DNA of 61,278 nucleotides, from positions 1 to 61,278 of the forward strand of contig CALXXV010000003.1 of assembly GCA_944392775.1 (NCBI GenBank), in the 5' to 3' direction. Source of the DNA: an uncultured Alphaproteobacteria bacterium. GTDB lineage: Bacteria; Pseudomonadota; Alphaproteobacteria; Rs-D84. A program made the position numbers and the translations under genes. Below, piece by piece: positions 1-8,128 of this stretch (position 1 is its first letter; each line of letters begins with the position of its first letter). The notes under the pieces are model-generated. The model saw only the letters and a list, made by a program, of their open reading frames with translations, did not search any database and was not told the origin of the DNA.

Positions 1-2
1 CC

Positions 3-1154
3 AAAGGTTTATGGATGGGTGGTAATCCGCCATTAGGATACGATATAAAAGACAAAAAGTTGGTTATAAACGAAGCAGAAGCCCAGCAAGTAAAACAACT
101 GTTTGAAAAGTATTTGGAGTTGCAGTCATTTGTTGATACGGCGACTTATGCCAGACGAATTGGCATAACAACAAAACACTGGTATACAATAAAAAATAAA
201 CCTATGGGCGGGCGACCGTTAAAACCGTATAATTTGCACTTAATTCTAACCAACAAAATCTATATCGGACTAATTACGCATAAGAAACTGGGTACCGCTG
301 TTCGTGGCGAACATAGTCCGATTATATCAGAAGAGTTGTTTAACCAAGTCCAAGAAATCATAAAATCCAGAAAAAACACCCGCGAAAAGACAACCCCGTC
401 ACCAAACATATTTTCAAGCAAGGTGTTTTCGGCATCTGGCGAAAGATTTTACAACCAAAGAAGCAATCAAAACCTGTTCTATTACGCAATTAAGGGCTTC
501 TATTTACCGGCAGTAAAACTGGACAAGATTGGCATTGATACTATATGCAACTTTTTGAACAGCGATATGAAAAATCTGCCAACACAAAATGCCAATGCTT
601 TGAAATCCATAAACTTCTGTGATATGGACTACACGCACAAAAAAGAATTTATCGGCGCATTTGTAACCAGAATCATTTACACTAAAAATCAACTTACGTT
701 TTATTTGAATACTAATCCCGATGACTTGGCGGGTTTTATGTCTGCCGAATATATAAATCAAAACACGACGAATACTGTTGATTACATAGTTTCCGGAAAT
801 CAGGTAATTATTACAGTTCCGGTTATATTGCGCCCATTTGCAAACACCAGATTTAACAAAGGCAATGATACGATTTTAACTGTATCAGAAAACAACAACC
901 TTATTGTCAAGGCGTTTGCAACTGCGTGGCGATATCGTGAAATGTATGAAAAATGTGGCGATGTGGATACAGTTGCAAGAAACGAACACGTAGCCCTACG
1001 CTATGTCTATAAGCATTTATCACTTGCATACATAAACCCAACAATCGCCAACAACCTTATAAGCGGTAAAATCAACCTGCCCGTCCGCGATATCCTGGAC
1101 AAAATATCACAAACTTATGATTTTAAAGGGCAAGAGGCATTGTTTCATCAATAA
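3..1154 (+). CDS. Large serine recombinase, C-terminal part (cut by window edge)
   Basis: The frame is open to the window edge. The residues before the first Met (KGLW, then MGGNPPLGY) match the start of the Recombinase domain that follows the catalytic resolvase domain in large serine recombinases, so the N-terminal catalytic Ser domain lies upstream. About residues 1-125 are the recombinase domain (conserved LILTNKIYIG and HSPIISEELF). The next segment takes the place of the zinc ribbon but has no Cys cluster, as in alphaproteobacterial members. The C-terminus carries the usual helical tail. Such enzymes integrate and excise phages and conjugative elements. It runs convergently into the membrane protein downstream, overlapping the downstream ORF only if that ORF is read from its TTG. 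It marks the end of a mobile element whose other parts are outside the window. Confidence 0.85.
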   Translation, partial: KGLWMGGNPPLGYDIKDKKLVINEAEAQQVKQLFEKYLELQSFVDTATYARRIGITTKHWYTIKNKPMGGRPLKPYNLHLILTNKIYIGLITHKKLGTAVRGEHSPIISEELFNQVQEIIKSRKNTREKTTPSPNIFSSKVFSASGERFYNQRSNQNLFYYAIKGFYLPAVKLDKIGIDTICNFLNSDMKNLPTQNANALKSINFCDMDYTHKKEFIGAFVTRIIYTKNQLTFYLNTNPDDLAGFMSAEYINQNTTNTVDYIVSGNQVIITVPVILRPFANTRFNKGNDTILTVSENNNLIVKAFATAWRYREMYEKCGDVDTVARNEHVALRYVYKHLSLAYINPTIANNLISGKINLPVRDILDKISQTYDFKGQEALFHQ

Positions 1155-1666
1155 TATGAGCGTCTTGGCTTTATTTCTACTTCCATTAATTTTGGATCAA
1201 GTCTCAATGGTTTTTGTTCCTGCGTTTTAACCTTATGCTCAGTTTTTACAGGTTTATAAGTATCATTTGAATTTGTGTGGGTATTATCTTTTATATAAGC
1301 TATACCAATAACAATAAAATATATGAAAAATAAGATAAGTATCCACAGACCAAATGTCTTAAATTCACTTTCTACGTTTTCTTTATCTAAAACAACTTTA
1401 TTTTCCGATTTTACTTGTTTTATTTTTTTTGCCTTTTTTCTTTCCGTATATTGCTTCTTTATGAATCTTATAAATTTCAAAAAATACTTTTTTATTTCTT
1501 TTCTCCATAAAAACAATACTAATGGAATCGCCACACACACAACTAGCCACACAAACGGACTGACTTCATCAAAGCTAAAATTTCCGCCTTTATCATACCC
1601 GAGAAAAAAAATAGCTATCATTTCGTATATTGTAAGGCATGTTATATTTATTTTATTATTGTCCAT
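1148..1666 (-). CDS. Small two-helix membrane protein, unknown function
   Basis: 172 residues with one hydrophobic helix near residues 35-57, a very basic middle segment rich in KK and KR, and a second helix near residues 105-130, followed by a short hydrophilic tail. I chose the ATG at 1666 because GGAG sits 6 nt upstream. The TTG at 1678 that would extend the frame overlaps that ribosome site. The stop overlaps the end of the recombinase gene by 7 bp in convergent orientation. I recognise no family. Its position suggests mobile-element cargo. Confidence 0.55.
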   Translation of the reverse strand: MDNNKINITCLTIYEMIAIFFLGYDKGGNFSFDEVSPFVWLVVCVAIPLVLFLWRKEIKKYFLKFIRFIKKQYTERKKAKKIKQVKSENKVVLDKENVESEFKTFGLWILILFFIYFIVIGIAYIKDNTHTNSNDTYKPVKTEHKVKTQEQKPLRLDPKLMEVEIKPRRSYY

Positions 1667-1821
1667 ATATTTCTCCAAAATTTACATTGTCTTAATTCTA
1701 TGAGACATTGCATTTATTTGCAACAGATAAAATTGCCTCGGGAAGAATGGGCGAAGTATGTCATAGTGGGTAAAATGGTGGATTTTGGAAAAGTAAAGGC
1801 ATACCAGAGCAACAATGCACT

Positions 1822-1857
1822 AAAAAAGTCCCAGAAACCGACTGGTTTGTGGGACTT
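1822..1857 (-). terminator. Intrinsic terminator of the rpoZ/tRNA-Ser transcript
   Basis: On the minus strand AAGTCCCA..AAACC, loop AGTC, GGTTT..TGGGACTT forms a 13-pair stem with one C-C mismatch, followed by six T. It lies 30 nt past the tRNA-Ser CCA end. Confidence 0.85.
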
Positions 1858-1887
1858 CATATAAACTTTTGGAATTTTTTGTATTCC

Positions 1888-1978
1888 TGGCGGAGACGAA
1901 GGGATTCGAACCCTTGATACCCTTGCGAGTATACCACATTTCCAATGTGGCGCACTAGACCAACTATGCGACGTCTCC
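1888..1978 (-). tRNA. tRNA-Ser (GGA)
   Basis: Acceptor GGAGACG pairs with CGTCTCC, followed by discriminator G and an encoded CCA. The anticodon stem-loop presents GGA. The long variable arm of a class II tRNA is present (CTCGCAAGGG region), and the T loop is GGTTCGAATCC. Its 5' end lies only 15 nt past the rpoZ stop with no terminator between, so it may be processed from the rpoZ mRNA. Confidence 0.97.
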
Positions 1979-1993
1979 AAATACTTCTTTAAC

Positions 1994-2377
1994 TTATTCT
2001 TCTTCACCAGAATCTGGCGTATCATCTTCACCTTCTTCCGCTACAATAGGCGCATCTTCTAATAATGTTTCTTCCAATTCTGCATCTATTTCACGCAATT
2101 TCGGATCTTCTGTCGCAGCAATTTCTAAAGAGTCTTCACCATCTGGTAATGCGGGTGTTTCTTTATAAGATTGGATAAATTCATGACGAACTTCATTCAT
2201 ATCTAATTTACCCGTCGCAATTTCACGCAACGCAACAACCGTTAACTTATCATCGTTTTTATCCACAACCGGCTGTGCACCACCATTTAAATCCCTAACA
2301 CGCTGAGATGCCAACATTCCTAATTCATAGCGACTTTCTACAAATGGTAATGTATCTGAATTTGTTGTACGGGCCAT
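1994..2377 (-). CDS. rpoZ: RNA polymerase omega subunit
   Basis: 127 residues. The N-terminal omega fold is recognisable (MARTTNSD, then SRYELGMLASQRVRDLNGGAQP and the VALREIATGKL helix). This small subunit binds the beta' subunit and aids RNA polymerase assembly. The C-terminal third is very acidic (EEGEDDTPDSGEEE end), as in other alphaproteobacterial omegas. AAAGGA lies before the ATG. It is divergent from mtaB and probably co-transcribed with tRNA-Ser. Confidence 0.95.
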   Translation of the reverse strand: MARTTNSDTLPFVESRYELGMLASQRVRDLNGGAQPVVDKNDDKLTVVALREIATGKLDMNEVRHEFIQSYKETPALPDGEDSLEIAATEDPKLREIDAELEETLLEDAPIVAEEGEDDTPDSGEEE

Positions 2378-2391
2378 AATAAATTCCTTTG

Positions 2392-2419
2392 TTGAAAACG
2401 TTTTTAACCTCGCTATAAT
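2392..2419 (+). promoter_or_regulatory. mtaB promoter, near-leaderless
   Basis: TTGAAA (2392-2397), 16-nt spacer, TATAAT (2414-2419). The expected start point (about 2426) is 2-3 nt before the ATG at 2429, so the mRNA would have almost no leader and no ribosome site. Confidence 0.7.
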
Positions 2420-2428
2420 GCCTCATGG

Positions 2429-3673
2429 ATGGTAAAAATGCAAGAAGAAAATATTAAAAACAATATAAAAACTCTTTCTTTCGGATGCAGGCTTAATGCT
2501 ATGGAAGCAGAAAAAATACAAAAAATGCTTTCTACTGCAATAAATGCGGCAATTTTAGTAAATACTTGCGCTGTCACCGCAGAAGCAGAACGACAATCCG
2601 GGCAAGCTGTTAGAAAACTGGCTCGCGAAAATCCAGACGCACCTATTTTCGTCACAGGTTGTGCAGCAACCAGAAACCCAGCACTATTCTTGCAAATACC
2701 AAACGCATTAGTTATAAAAAATCAAGATAAAATGCGTCTTAACGCATATTTAGACGCATTGAACAATGCGCCATGCCATTTTAGAAACCCAAAAATTGTT
2801 AGATTTTCTCATTCTGCGCCACAATTATCCAAGCAATTTGTACAAATTCAAAATGGATGCAATCACAAATGTGCTTATTGCGTCACCCGCTTATTACGCG
2901 GTCCTGCCGTATCTTTTGAATACGAAGATATATTAAAAGACGTAAAAAGCGCAATCAAGAATGGCTTCGAAGAAATCGTTTTAACAGGCGTAGATATCGC
3001 TAGCTATGCAAAAAACGGCATTTTAATTTCCGATTTATGCAAAAAACTTCTACAAGATGTCCCAGAAATAAAACGATTAAGACTTTCTTCTATGGATCCT
3101 GCTTCTCCAGAAATATTTAAAATCATTGATTTAATTTACTCAGACCATCGAATGATGCCACACATGCATTTATCTATGCAATCTGGTTCAGATACTATAC
3201 TTAACGCTATGCATCGCAGACATAATTCCGAAACGGTACGCAGAATAGTTAAAGCAGCAAATAATAACATTACTTTTAGTTGGGATATAATTTGTGGTTT
3301 CCCAGGTGAAACAGAAGAATTATTTAATGAAACGCTTAAACTTGCACGAGAAACCAAACCTATAAAAATACATGCTTTCCCTTTTTCTCCGCGACCGGGA
3401 ACCGAAGCAGCAGAACTACCTAATCAAATCAACCGAGAAACATCAAAAAAACGAGTAAAAATCATATCTGACCTTGCCGACAACTTCAGGAAAGAATTTA
3501 TGAAGCAACAACTTTCAACAGAAGTTCAAGTATTAGTTGAAGAAAATAACATCGCTAGAACTCCTAATGATATAGATGTAAAAATCATCGGGAATTTAAT
3601 ACCCACAAAAACGGTATGCCGTGTAAAATTAACCGAAATTAAAGAAAATGCTTTTATCGGAATTTTAATATAA
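2429..3673 (+). CDS. mtaB: tRNA t6A37 methylthiotransferase (MtaB-type radical SAM)
   Basis: 414 residues. It has the methylthiotransferase layout: an N-terminal UPF0004 domain with Cys residues at FGCRLNAMEAE, VNTCAVTAEAE and VTGCAATR binding one Fe-S cluster, then the radical SAM CxxxCxxC motif in NGCNHKCAYCVTR, and a C-terminal TRAM-like region. The VNTCAVT signature and missing RimO/MiaB hallmarks favour MtaB, which adds a methylthio group to threonylcarbamoyl-A37 of ANN-decoding tRNAs. The start at 2429 is taken from the promoter position. A Met three codons later (2438) is an alternative. Confidence 0.88.
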   Translation: MVKMQEENIKNNIKTLSFGCRLNAMEAEKIQKMLSTAINAAILVNTCAVTAEAERQSGQAVRKLARENPDAPIFVTGCAATRNPALFLQIPNALVIKNQDKMRLNAYLDALNNAPCHFRNPKIVRFSHSAPQLSKQFVQIQNGCNHKCAYCVTRLLRGPAVSFEYEDILKDVKSAIKNGFEEIVLTGVDIASYAKNGILISDLCKKLLQDVPEIKRLRLSSMDPASPEIFKIIDLIYSDHRMMPHMHLSMQSGSDTILNAMHRRHNSETVRRIVKAANNNITFSWDIICGFPGETEELFNETLKLARETKPIKIHAFPFSPRPGTEAAELPNQINRETSKKRVKIISDLADNFRKEFMKQQLSTEVQVLVEENNIARTPNDIDVKIIGNLIPTKTVCRVKLTEIKENAFIGILI

Positions 3674-3681
3674 AAAATAAG

Positions 3682-3710
3682 TTGGCAAGCTCGTTTATAC
3701 CTGCTAATAT
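3682..3710 (+). promoter_or_regulatory. dacA promoter, near-leaderless
   Basis: TTGGCA (3682-3687), 17-nt spacer, TAATAT (3705-3710), then nine bases to the ATG at 3720. There is no Shine-Dalgarno sequence in between. Confidence 0.7.
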
Positions 3711-3719
3711 CCACTTACC

Positions 3720-4892
3720 ATGAAGAAAAAATTATTTATCCTGTTATTATCTTTGATAACATCTGCTGCACATGCTGAGTTTTCAACACGTGCAAAATCT
3801 GCTTTTTTAATTGACTATGAATCTGGTGCAGAAATCGTTACCAAGAATGCAGACACGTTAATGCCCCCTTCATCAATGATAAAATTAATGACACTGACCG
3901 TTCTTTTTGATGAAATAAAAGCCGGAAATATAAAAATGGACGACCGGTTGTACGTAAGTGAAAACGCAGATTACAACAATCCATTGTGGTACCCAGCTAG
4001 TAAAATATGTTTAGTCCAAGGTCAAACAATTAGTGTAAAAGATGCTATATTAGGTTTAATTGTGTTGTCAGGTGGCGATGCAAGTGTTGTTGTTGCAGAA
4101 AAACTAGCCGGTTCAGAAACAGCATTTACCGATTTGATGCAAAAAAAGGCTAAAGACTTAGGTATGAATCAATCAACTTTTGGTAATGCAAGTGGTTTAC
4201 CTAATCCAAATAATTTGATGACCAGTCGCGAATTGGCAATACTTGCTAAATACATAATAACTGAACATCCAGATATATACCCATTGTTTTCTACGAAACG
4301 TTTTGAATTTGATGAATATCAAACAGATTGGTGTAAAGAATGGGGAAGAACTCATACTATGAATTACAATAAGCTATTATTTAACATGCCGGGTGCAGAT
4401 GGTTTAAAAACAGGACATACCGAAGACGGTGGTTATGGAATGGTAGCAAGCGCAAAAATAGGTGGCAGACGCTTAATTGGTGTAATAAACGGTTTCCGCG
4501 GAAATAGTCATGATGCACTTGCGGAAGAAATGAAAAAATTATTAAACTACGGTTATGCAAATACTACTAATAAAAACTTCTATCGTCCTGGTGATGACAT
4601 CACCCAAGTTCCAGTATGGTACGGCAAAGAAAGCAGCGTTATTGCAACAGTAGAATATCCTTTTACTATAACATTACCTAAATCAGACGGGCTTAACGGT
4701 GTGCGCGTATTGGCAAGATATAATGATCCTGTTCCTGCCCCAATAAAACAAGGTGATAAAATCGGTGAAATTATAGCAGAAAAAAATGGTGAAATAATTG
4801 CTCGTGCACCATTAATTGCTAAAAACAATGTTCGAAAAACCCAGTTCTTAGGAAGAATAATTAAAAACATAAGTGTTATGTTAGGATTTTAA
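3720..4892 (+). CDS. dacA: D-alanyl-D-alanine carboxypeptidase (PBP5/6 family)
   Basis: 390 residues with a signal peptide (cleavage after AAHA, about residue 19). It trims the terminal D-Ala of peptidoglycan pentapeptides in the periplasm. The serine peptidase S11 motifs are the nucleophile tetrad S52-M-I-K55, the second motif at residues 117-119, and KTGH near residue 227. The second motif reads S-G-G where the family has S-x-N (usually SGN), so a conserved catalytic-groove Asn is missing. The C-terminal beta domain is present. It heads the dacA-holB-tatD-smpB operon and starts without a leader. Confidence 0.9.
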   Translation: MKKKLFILLLSLITSAAHAEFSTRAKSAFLIDYESGAEIVTKNADTLMPPSSMIKLMTLTVLFDEIKAGNIKMDDRLYVSENADYNNPLWYPASKICLVQGQTISVKDAILGLIVLSGGDASVVVAEKLAGSETAFTDLMQKKAKDLGMNQSTFGNASGLPNPNNLMTSRELAILAKYIITEHPDIYPLFSTKRFEFDEYQTDWCKEWGRTHTMNYNKLLFNMPGADGLKTGHTEDGGYGMVASAKIGGRRLIGVINGFRGNSHDALAEEMKKLLNYGYANTTNKNFYRPGDDITQVPVWYGKESSVIATVEYPFTITLPKSDGLNGVRVLARYNDPVPAPIKQGDKIGEIIAEKNGEIIARAPLIAKNNVRKTQFLGRIIKNISVMLGF

Positions 4893-4903
4893 TAATTTAT
4901 ATC

Positions 4904-5803
4904 ATGGCAACAAAAAAAAATAATTCTTATAATTTTCCGCATCCAATGGATAATGATTATCTTGTTGGTCATGCGGACGTTATGAAAGATTTTCTGTCTG
5001 CATGGGAAGTGCGTGACAAACACCCGCTTCATCCTGTTTGGATGTTAACTGGTCCTAGGGGAATCGGGAAAGCGACATTAGCCTATAAAATCGCAAGAAT
5101 GGTATACGGTAATCTGGGAGATTTTTTTATAATAGATATAGACAGAAATATAGATAAAGATGGTAAACAAAAAAATGATGGAAAAGTAATTTCTGTATAC
5201 ACTATCCGCGCCATGATTGAAAAAATGCAGATGTCTTCAATGTCAGGCGATTGGAGAGTTGTATTAATAGACTCTGTTGATGAATTAAATACTTCCGCAT
5301 CAAACGCTTTATTAAAATTGCTAGAAGAGCCACCCGCAAAAACTTTATTTTTACTTATTGTCCATCAATTATCTAATGTTTTGCCGACGGTACGATCGCG
5401 ATCTCGTGTTGAAAAGATGCGTCCACTTAACATATCTCAACTTCGTGAATTATGCGCAAAATTTATGCCGGAAGAAAACATTAGTACCGAAACTTTGAAG
5501 CTTGCAAACGGCAGCTTTGGAAATATAGCGAATCTAAAAAAATCGGGGGGCGATGAGGTATACGAAGAACTTATCGAGCTGCTAAAAAGAACGAAAACAA
5601 ATAGTTCTGATATTATGACGATATCCAAAAAAATCGCTGCGCAACAAGAATTGCATAGCATACTGTTAAACGCAATTGCTTATTTTAAATTAGCAGATCT
5701 TTATCCCATGGCTACGCATGCAATAGCAGATATTAATAAAATTTATTTAGAACCAGAAATCGCAATATTTAAAATAATTACAGAAATAAAAAAATGCTTA
5801 TAG
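4904..5803 (+). CDS. holB: DNA polymerase III delta' subunit
   Basis: 299 residues. It is an AAA+ clamp-loader subunit with a P-loop (GPRGIGKATLA, about residue 50), the conserved NALLKLLEEPP stretch and the LPTVRSRSR sensor segment. Delta' helps load the beta sliding clamp. The usual zinc-binding Cys quartet is absent and the protein is somewhat short. It starts 11 nt after dacA and overlaps tatD by 10 nt, implying coupled translation. The common partner gene tmk is not next to it. Confidence 0.88.
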   Translation: MATKKNNSYNFPHPMDNDYLVGHADVMKDFLSAWEVRDKHPLHPVWMLTGPRGIGKATLAYKIARMVYGNLGDFFIIDIDRNIDKDGKQKNDGKVISVYTIRAMIEKMQMSSMSGDWRVVLIDSVDELNTSASNALLKLLEEPPAKTLFLLIVHQLSNVLPTVRSRSRVEKMRPLNISQLRELCAKFMPEENISTETLKLANGSFGNIANLKKSGGDEVYEELIELLKRTKTNSSDIMTISKKIAAQQELHSILLNAIAYFKLADLYPMATHAIADINKIYLEPEIAIFKIITEIKKCL

Positions 5804-6552
5804 ATACTCATTGCCATTTAACGGAAAACTATGTATCGGGTAATTTAAGTGATATTATTACGCGTGCAAAAAATATAGGTGTTGATGTTTTAGTTTGCCC
5901 CACTGCTGATCCAAAAGACATAAAAAATGCAATCGAAATATCCGAAAAATATACCAATATTTTTGCCACTATAGGAATACACCCCGAATATGCCGGAATA
6001 GATGCATCAAAATTTTTAACAAAAGAAGTACTTTCTCATCCGCGTGTTATAGGAATTGGTGAAATCGGGTTGGATTATCATGAAAACGCGCAAAACCGTA
6101 ATGCTCAAATAAAACTATTCGAACAACAATTATATTTAGCGAAACAATATGATCTACCTGTTGCAATACATACTCGTGATGCAGAAGAAGATACAAAAGC
6201 GATTTTAACTGACGATTTTCACGGTGTAATGCACTGCTTTACAAGCTCTTGGAATTTAGCAAAAGTTATGTTAGACCGTGGGTTCTTTTTCTCTGCCAGT
6301 GGAATTTTAACATTCAAAAATGCAGAGGAAATACGTGAAACTTTCAAGAAAATCCCTTTAGACAAACTTGTAGTTGAAACCGATGCCCCTTTCTGTGCAC
6401 CTGTTCCATACCGCGGGAAAACTTGTGAACCTGCGATGGTTGTAGAAACAGCAAAAGTACTGGCTCAAATCAAAAATTTGCAATTAGATGAATTGGCGAT
6501 TATACTTGCAGAAAATACAAAAAAACTATATCCAAAATGTCACGTCAAATAA
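5794..6552 (+). CDS. tatD: TatD-family metal-dependent DNase
   Basis: 252 residues of the amidohydrolase TIM-barrel fold with all metal ligands visible: IDTHCHL at the N-terminus, GEIGLDYH (about residue 91), IHTRDAEED, MHCFTSS, and VETDAPF near residue 200. TatD enzymes are 3'-5' exonucleases linked to DNA repair and quality control. It is translationally coupled both ways, overlapping holB by 10 nt and smpB by 16 nt. Confidence 0.93.
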   Translation: MLIDTHCHLTENYVSGNLSDIITRAKNIGVDVLVCPTADPKDIKNAIEISEKYTNIFATIGIHPEYAGIDASKFLTKEVLSHPRVIGIGEIGLDYHENAQNRNAQIKLFEQQLYLAKQYDLPVAIHTRDAEEDTKAILTDDFHGVMHCFTSSWNLAKVMLDRGFFFSASGILTFKNAEEIRETFKKIPLDKLVVETDAPFCAPVPYRGKTCEPAMVVETAKVLAQIKNLQLDELAIILAENTKKLYPKCHVK

Positions 6553-7004
6553 TAAAATTTGGTCAGGTTTCTGAAAACCGCAAAGCGCGGTACAATTATT
6601 CTATTGAAGATACAATAGAGGCAGGTATTTCTTTAACCGGTGCAGAAATTAAATCTGTGCGGTACGGGCTTGTTACAATTGTTGATGGTTTTGTACAAAG
6701 ACGCGGTACAGATTTATACTTAGCAGGGATCGAAATTCAAAAGTTACCTACGGCTGCACGCATTGTGAACTTTGATGAACGCAGACCACGTCAATTATTG
6801 TTGCATCGTTCACAAATAAATCGTTTGATCGGAAAATTACAAGAAAAAGGCGCAACAATAGTTCCTTTAAAATTATATTTTAATAATCGCGGCAAATTAA
6901 AAGTTTTACTAGGTGTAGGATACGGTAAAAATAAAGTCGACAAAAGAGAAACTATAAAACAACGTGAGTGGATTAAAAATAAATCTCGAATTTTAAAAGG
7001 TTAA
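6537..7004 (+). CDS. smpB: SsrA-binding protein SmpB
   Basis: 155 residues. The SmpB beta-barrel is recognisable from ENRKARYNYSIEDTIEAGI and GAEIKSVR, and the basic C-terminal tail is KRETIKQREWIKNKSR. SmpB carries tmRNA to stalled ribosomes for trans-translation. It is the last gene of the dacA operon and is followed immediately by a terminator. No tmRNA gene was recognised in the window. Confidence 0.96.
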   Translation: MSRQIIKFGQVSENRKARYNYSIEDTIEAGISLTGAEIKSVRYGLVTIVDGFVQRRGTDLYLAGIEIQKLPTAARIVNFDERRPRQLLLHRSQINRLIGKLQEKGATIVPLKLYFNNRGKLKVLLGVGYGKNKVDKRETIKQREWIKNKSRILKG

Positions 7005-7030
7005 AAAAACGTGCATATTGCACGTTTTTT
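7003..7030. terminator. Bidirectional terminator between smpB and the next gene
   Basis: A-run, CGTGCA, loop TAT, TGCACG, T-run. It works in both directions for two convergent genes. Confidence 0.85.
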
Positions 7031-7044
7031 ATATTATAAGATTT

Positions 7045-7512
7045 TTAATTATTCATACCTGACACAGCACGAACTTGCGAACGAAATTCATTCCTTACAG
7101 CTCTATATTCTGCCTTAGTTATACAACCATCTTGATCCATATCCATCACGGGCAACAACGCTTGCATCTGTGGACATTTTACAGAAGATGGAACTAAACA
7201 CCCATTATTAAAATCTACACGCATTCCACGAAAATAACGACCGTTATCACACAATTTTCCCGCGGCAAAACCTAACGCAAAAATAATTAATATGAAAATT
7301 AATTTCTTTAAGAAACGACCAAATTTAGTTCCCCCATGACAACCACATTTGCATTCGTGACCGCAAGCACATTCGTGATTTTCTTGAATAACTTCTTTTA
7401 CATCTTCGACGACAACCTTTTTAGTTGCAGGTTTCTTTACTGTCGCCTTTTTTATTGTTGATTTTTTTGACGCTGGTTTTACAGGTGCTTTTTTAACTGT
7501 TTTTGTTGGCAT
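7045..7512 (-). CDS. Membrane protein with Cys/His cluster and EF-hand
   Basis: 155 residues from the ATG at 7512, chosen because AAGGAAGGG lies just upstream. In order: a histone-H1-like Lys/Ala/Pro tail (repeated KKxxxK and KPATKK units, residues 1-40), a compact metal-site cluster HECACGHECKCGCHGG (about 47-62), one membrane helix (about 70-90), and a C-terminal segment with a textbook EF-hand, DMDQDGCITKAEY (about 125-137), where D, D, D and E occupy calcium-coordinating positions. By topology the Cys cluster would be cytoplasmic and the EF-hand periplasmic. I recognise no characterised family. Metal sensing or storage is a guess. Confidence 0.6.
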   Translation of the reverse strand: MPTKTVKKAPVKPASKKSTIKKATVKKPATKKVVVEDVKEVIQENHECACGHECKCGCHGGTKFGRFLKKLIFILIIFALGFAAGKLCDNGRYFRGMRVDFNNGCLVPSSVKCPQMQALLPVMDMDQDGCITKAEYRAVRNEFRSQVRAVSGMNN

Positions 7513-7583
7513 ATCCCTTCCTTTTTGTTTTACGAATGTAATTGTATTCAATATTAAAATTTATGTAAAGAGATTTTTTATAT

Positions 7584-7612
7584 AAAATAAAAGCCGCTTA
7601 TAGCGACTTTTA
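7584..7612 (-). terminator. HU gene terminator
   Basis: AAGTCGC, loop TATAA, GCGGCTT (one G-T pair) followed by a T-rich tract on the minus strand, shortly after the HU stop. Confidence 0.7.
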
Positions 7613-7633
7613 TTCAAATCGAAATCAAACGAT

Positions 7634-7906
7634 TTAGTTCAAAGCATCTTTCAAAGCTTTACCTGGTTTGAATTTCGGCTGAGTGGAAGCCGGAATTTTA
7701 ATAGCAGCACCTGTCTGAGGATTGCGACCTGTTGTCGCTTTACGCTTTGCTGTTGTAAATGTACCGAAACCAACCAAACGTACTTCACCTTTCTTTTTCA
7801 AAACTTTTGTTACTGTGTTGATGAATGCATCCAAGCAAGAGGCTGCTGTTGCTTTTGTTACTTCAACTTCGTTTGCGATTGCTTCAATCAATTGCTGTTT
7901 GTTCAT
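7634..7906 (-). CDS. hup: HU-family nucleoid protein
   Basis: 90 residues, the standard length of HU. Signature segments are MNKQQLIEAIANE, the GEVRLVGFGTF beta hairpin, and GRNPQTGAAIKIPA in the DNA-clasping arm, then the KPGKALKDALN tail. HU bends and packages DNA. AAAGGAG precedes the ATG. The upstream region carries a long inverted repeat that overlaps the likely -35 region (listed separately). Confidence 0.96.
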   Translation of the reverse strand: MNKQQLIEAIANEVEVTKATAASCLDAFINTVTKVLKKKGEVRLVGFGTFTTAKRKATTGRNPQTGAAIKIPASTQPKFKPGKALKDALN

Positions 7907-7953
7907 TTCATTTCTCCTTTCATAAATTTATATAAGGTGTCCGGCAGTTCCAA

Positions 7954-8038
7954 GGCAATGTCTTTGAAATATAGTACAGATATTAAACATTTTATTAATA
8001 CTATAAACTGTAATGTCTTGTATTTCAAGGACATTGCC
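7954..8038. repeat. Long inverted repeat upstream of hup
   Basis: Arms 7954-7971 and 8021-8038 match over 17 of 18 positions in inverted orientation. TACAG..CTGTA and TATTAA..TTAATA pair further inside, and GCAG/CTGC outside. The right context lacks a T-run. This fills most of the 222-nt gap between hup and the next gene, where I see no gene. Confidence 0.75.
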
Positions 8039-8128
8039 TGTCCTGCTTATACGAATCGTAGAGAAATCGCGCCTTTAAGTCAAGTCTATATTTACATTTT
8101 TAGATATTTTTCATAAAATTGACAAAAA

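Noticed and set aside
1700..1864. A 54-codon plus-strand ORF (begins MRHCIYLQQIK) between the element end and tRNA-Ser.
   Set aside because: No ribosome site, and its last third simply translates the tRNA-Ser terminator. It may be a gene remnant but cannot be supported.
1714..2031. A 105-codon minus-strand ORF across tRNA-Ser.
   Set aside because: It reads through the tRNA and its terminator and overlaps rpoZ; shadow.
7892..8116. A 74-codon ORF over the inverted repeat upstream of hup.
   Set aside because: Low-complexity translation of the palindrome, no ribosome site.
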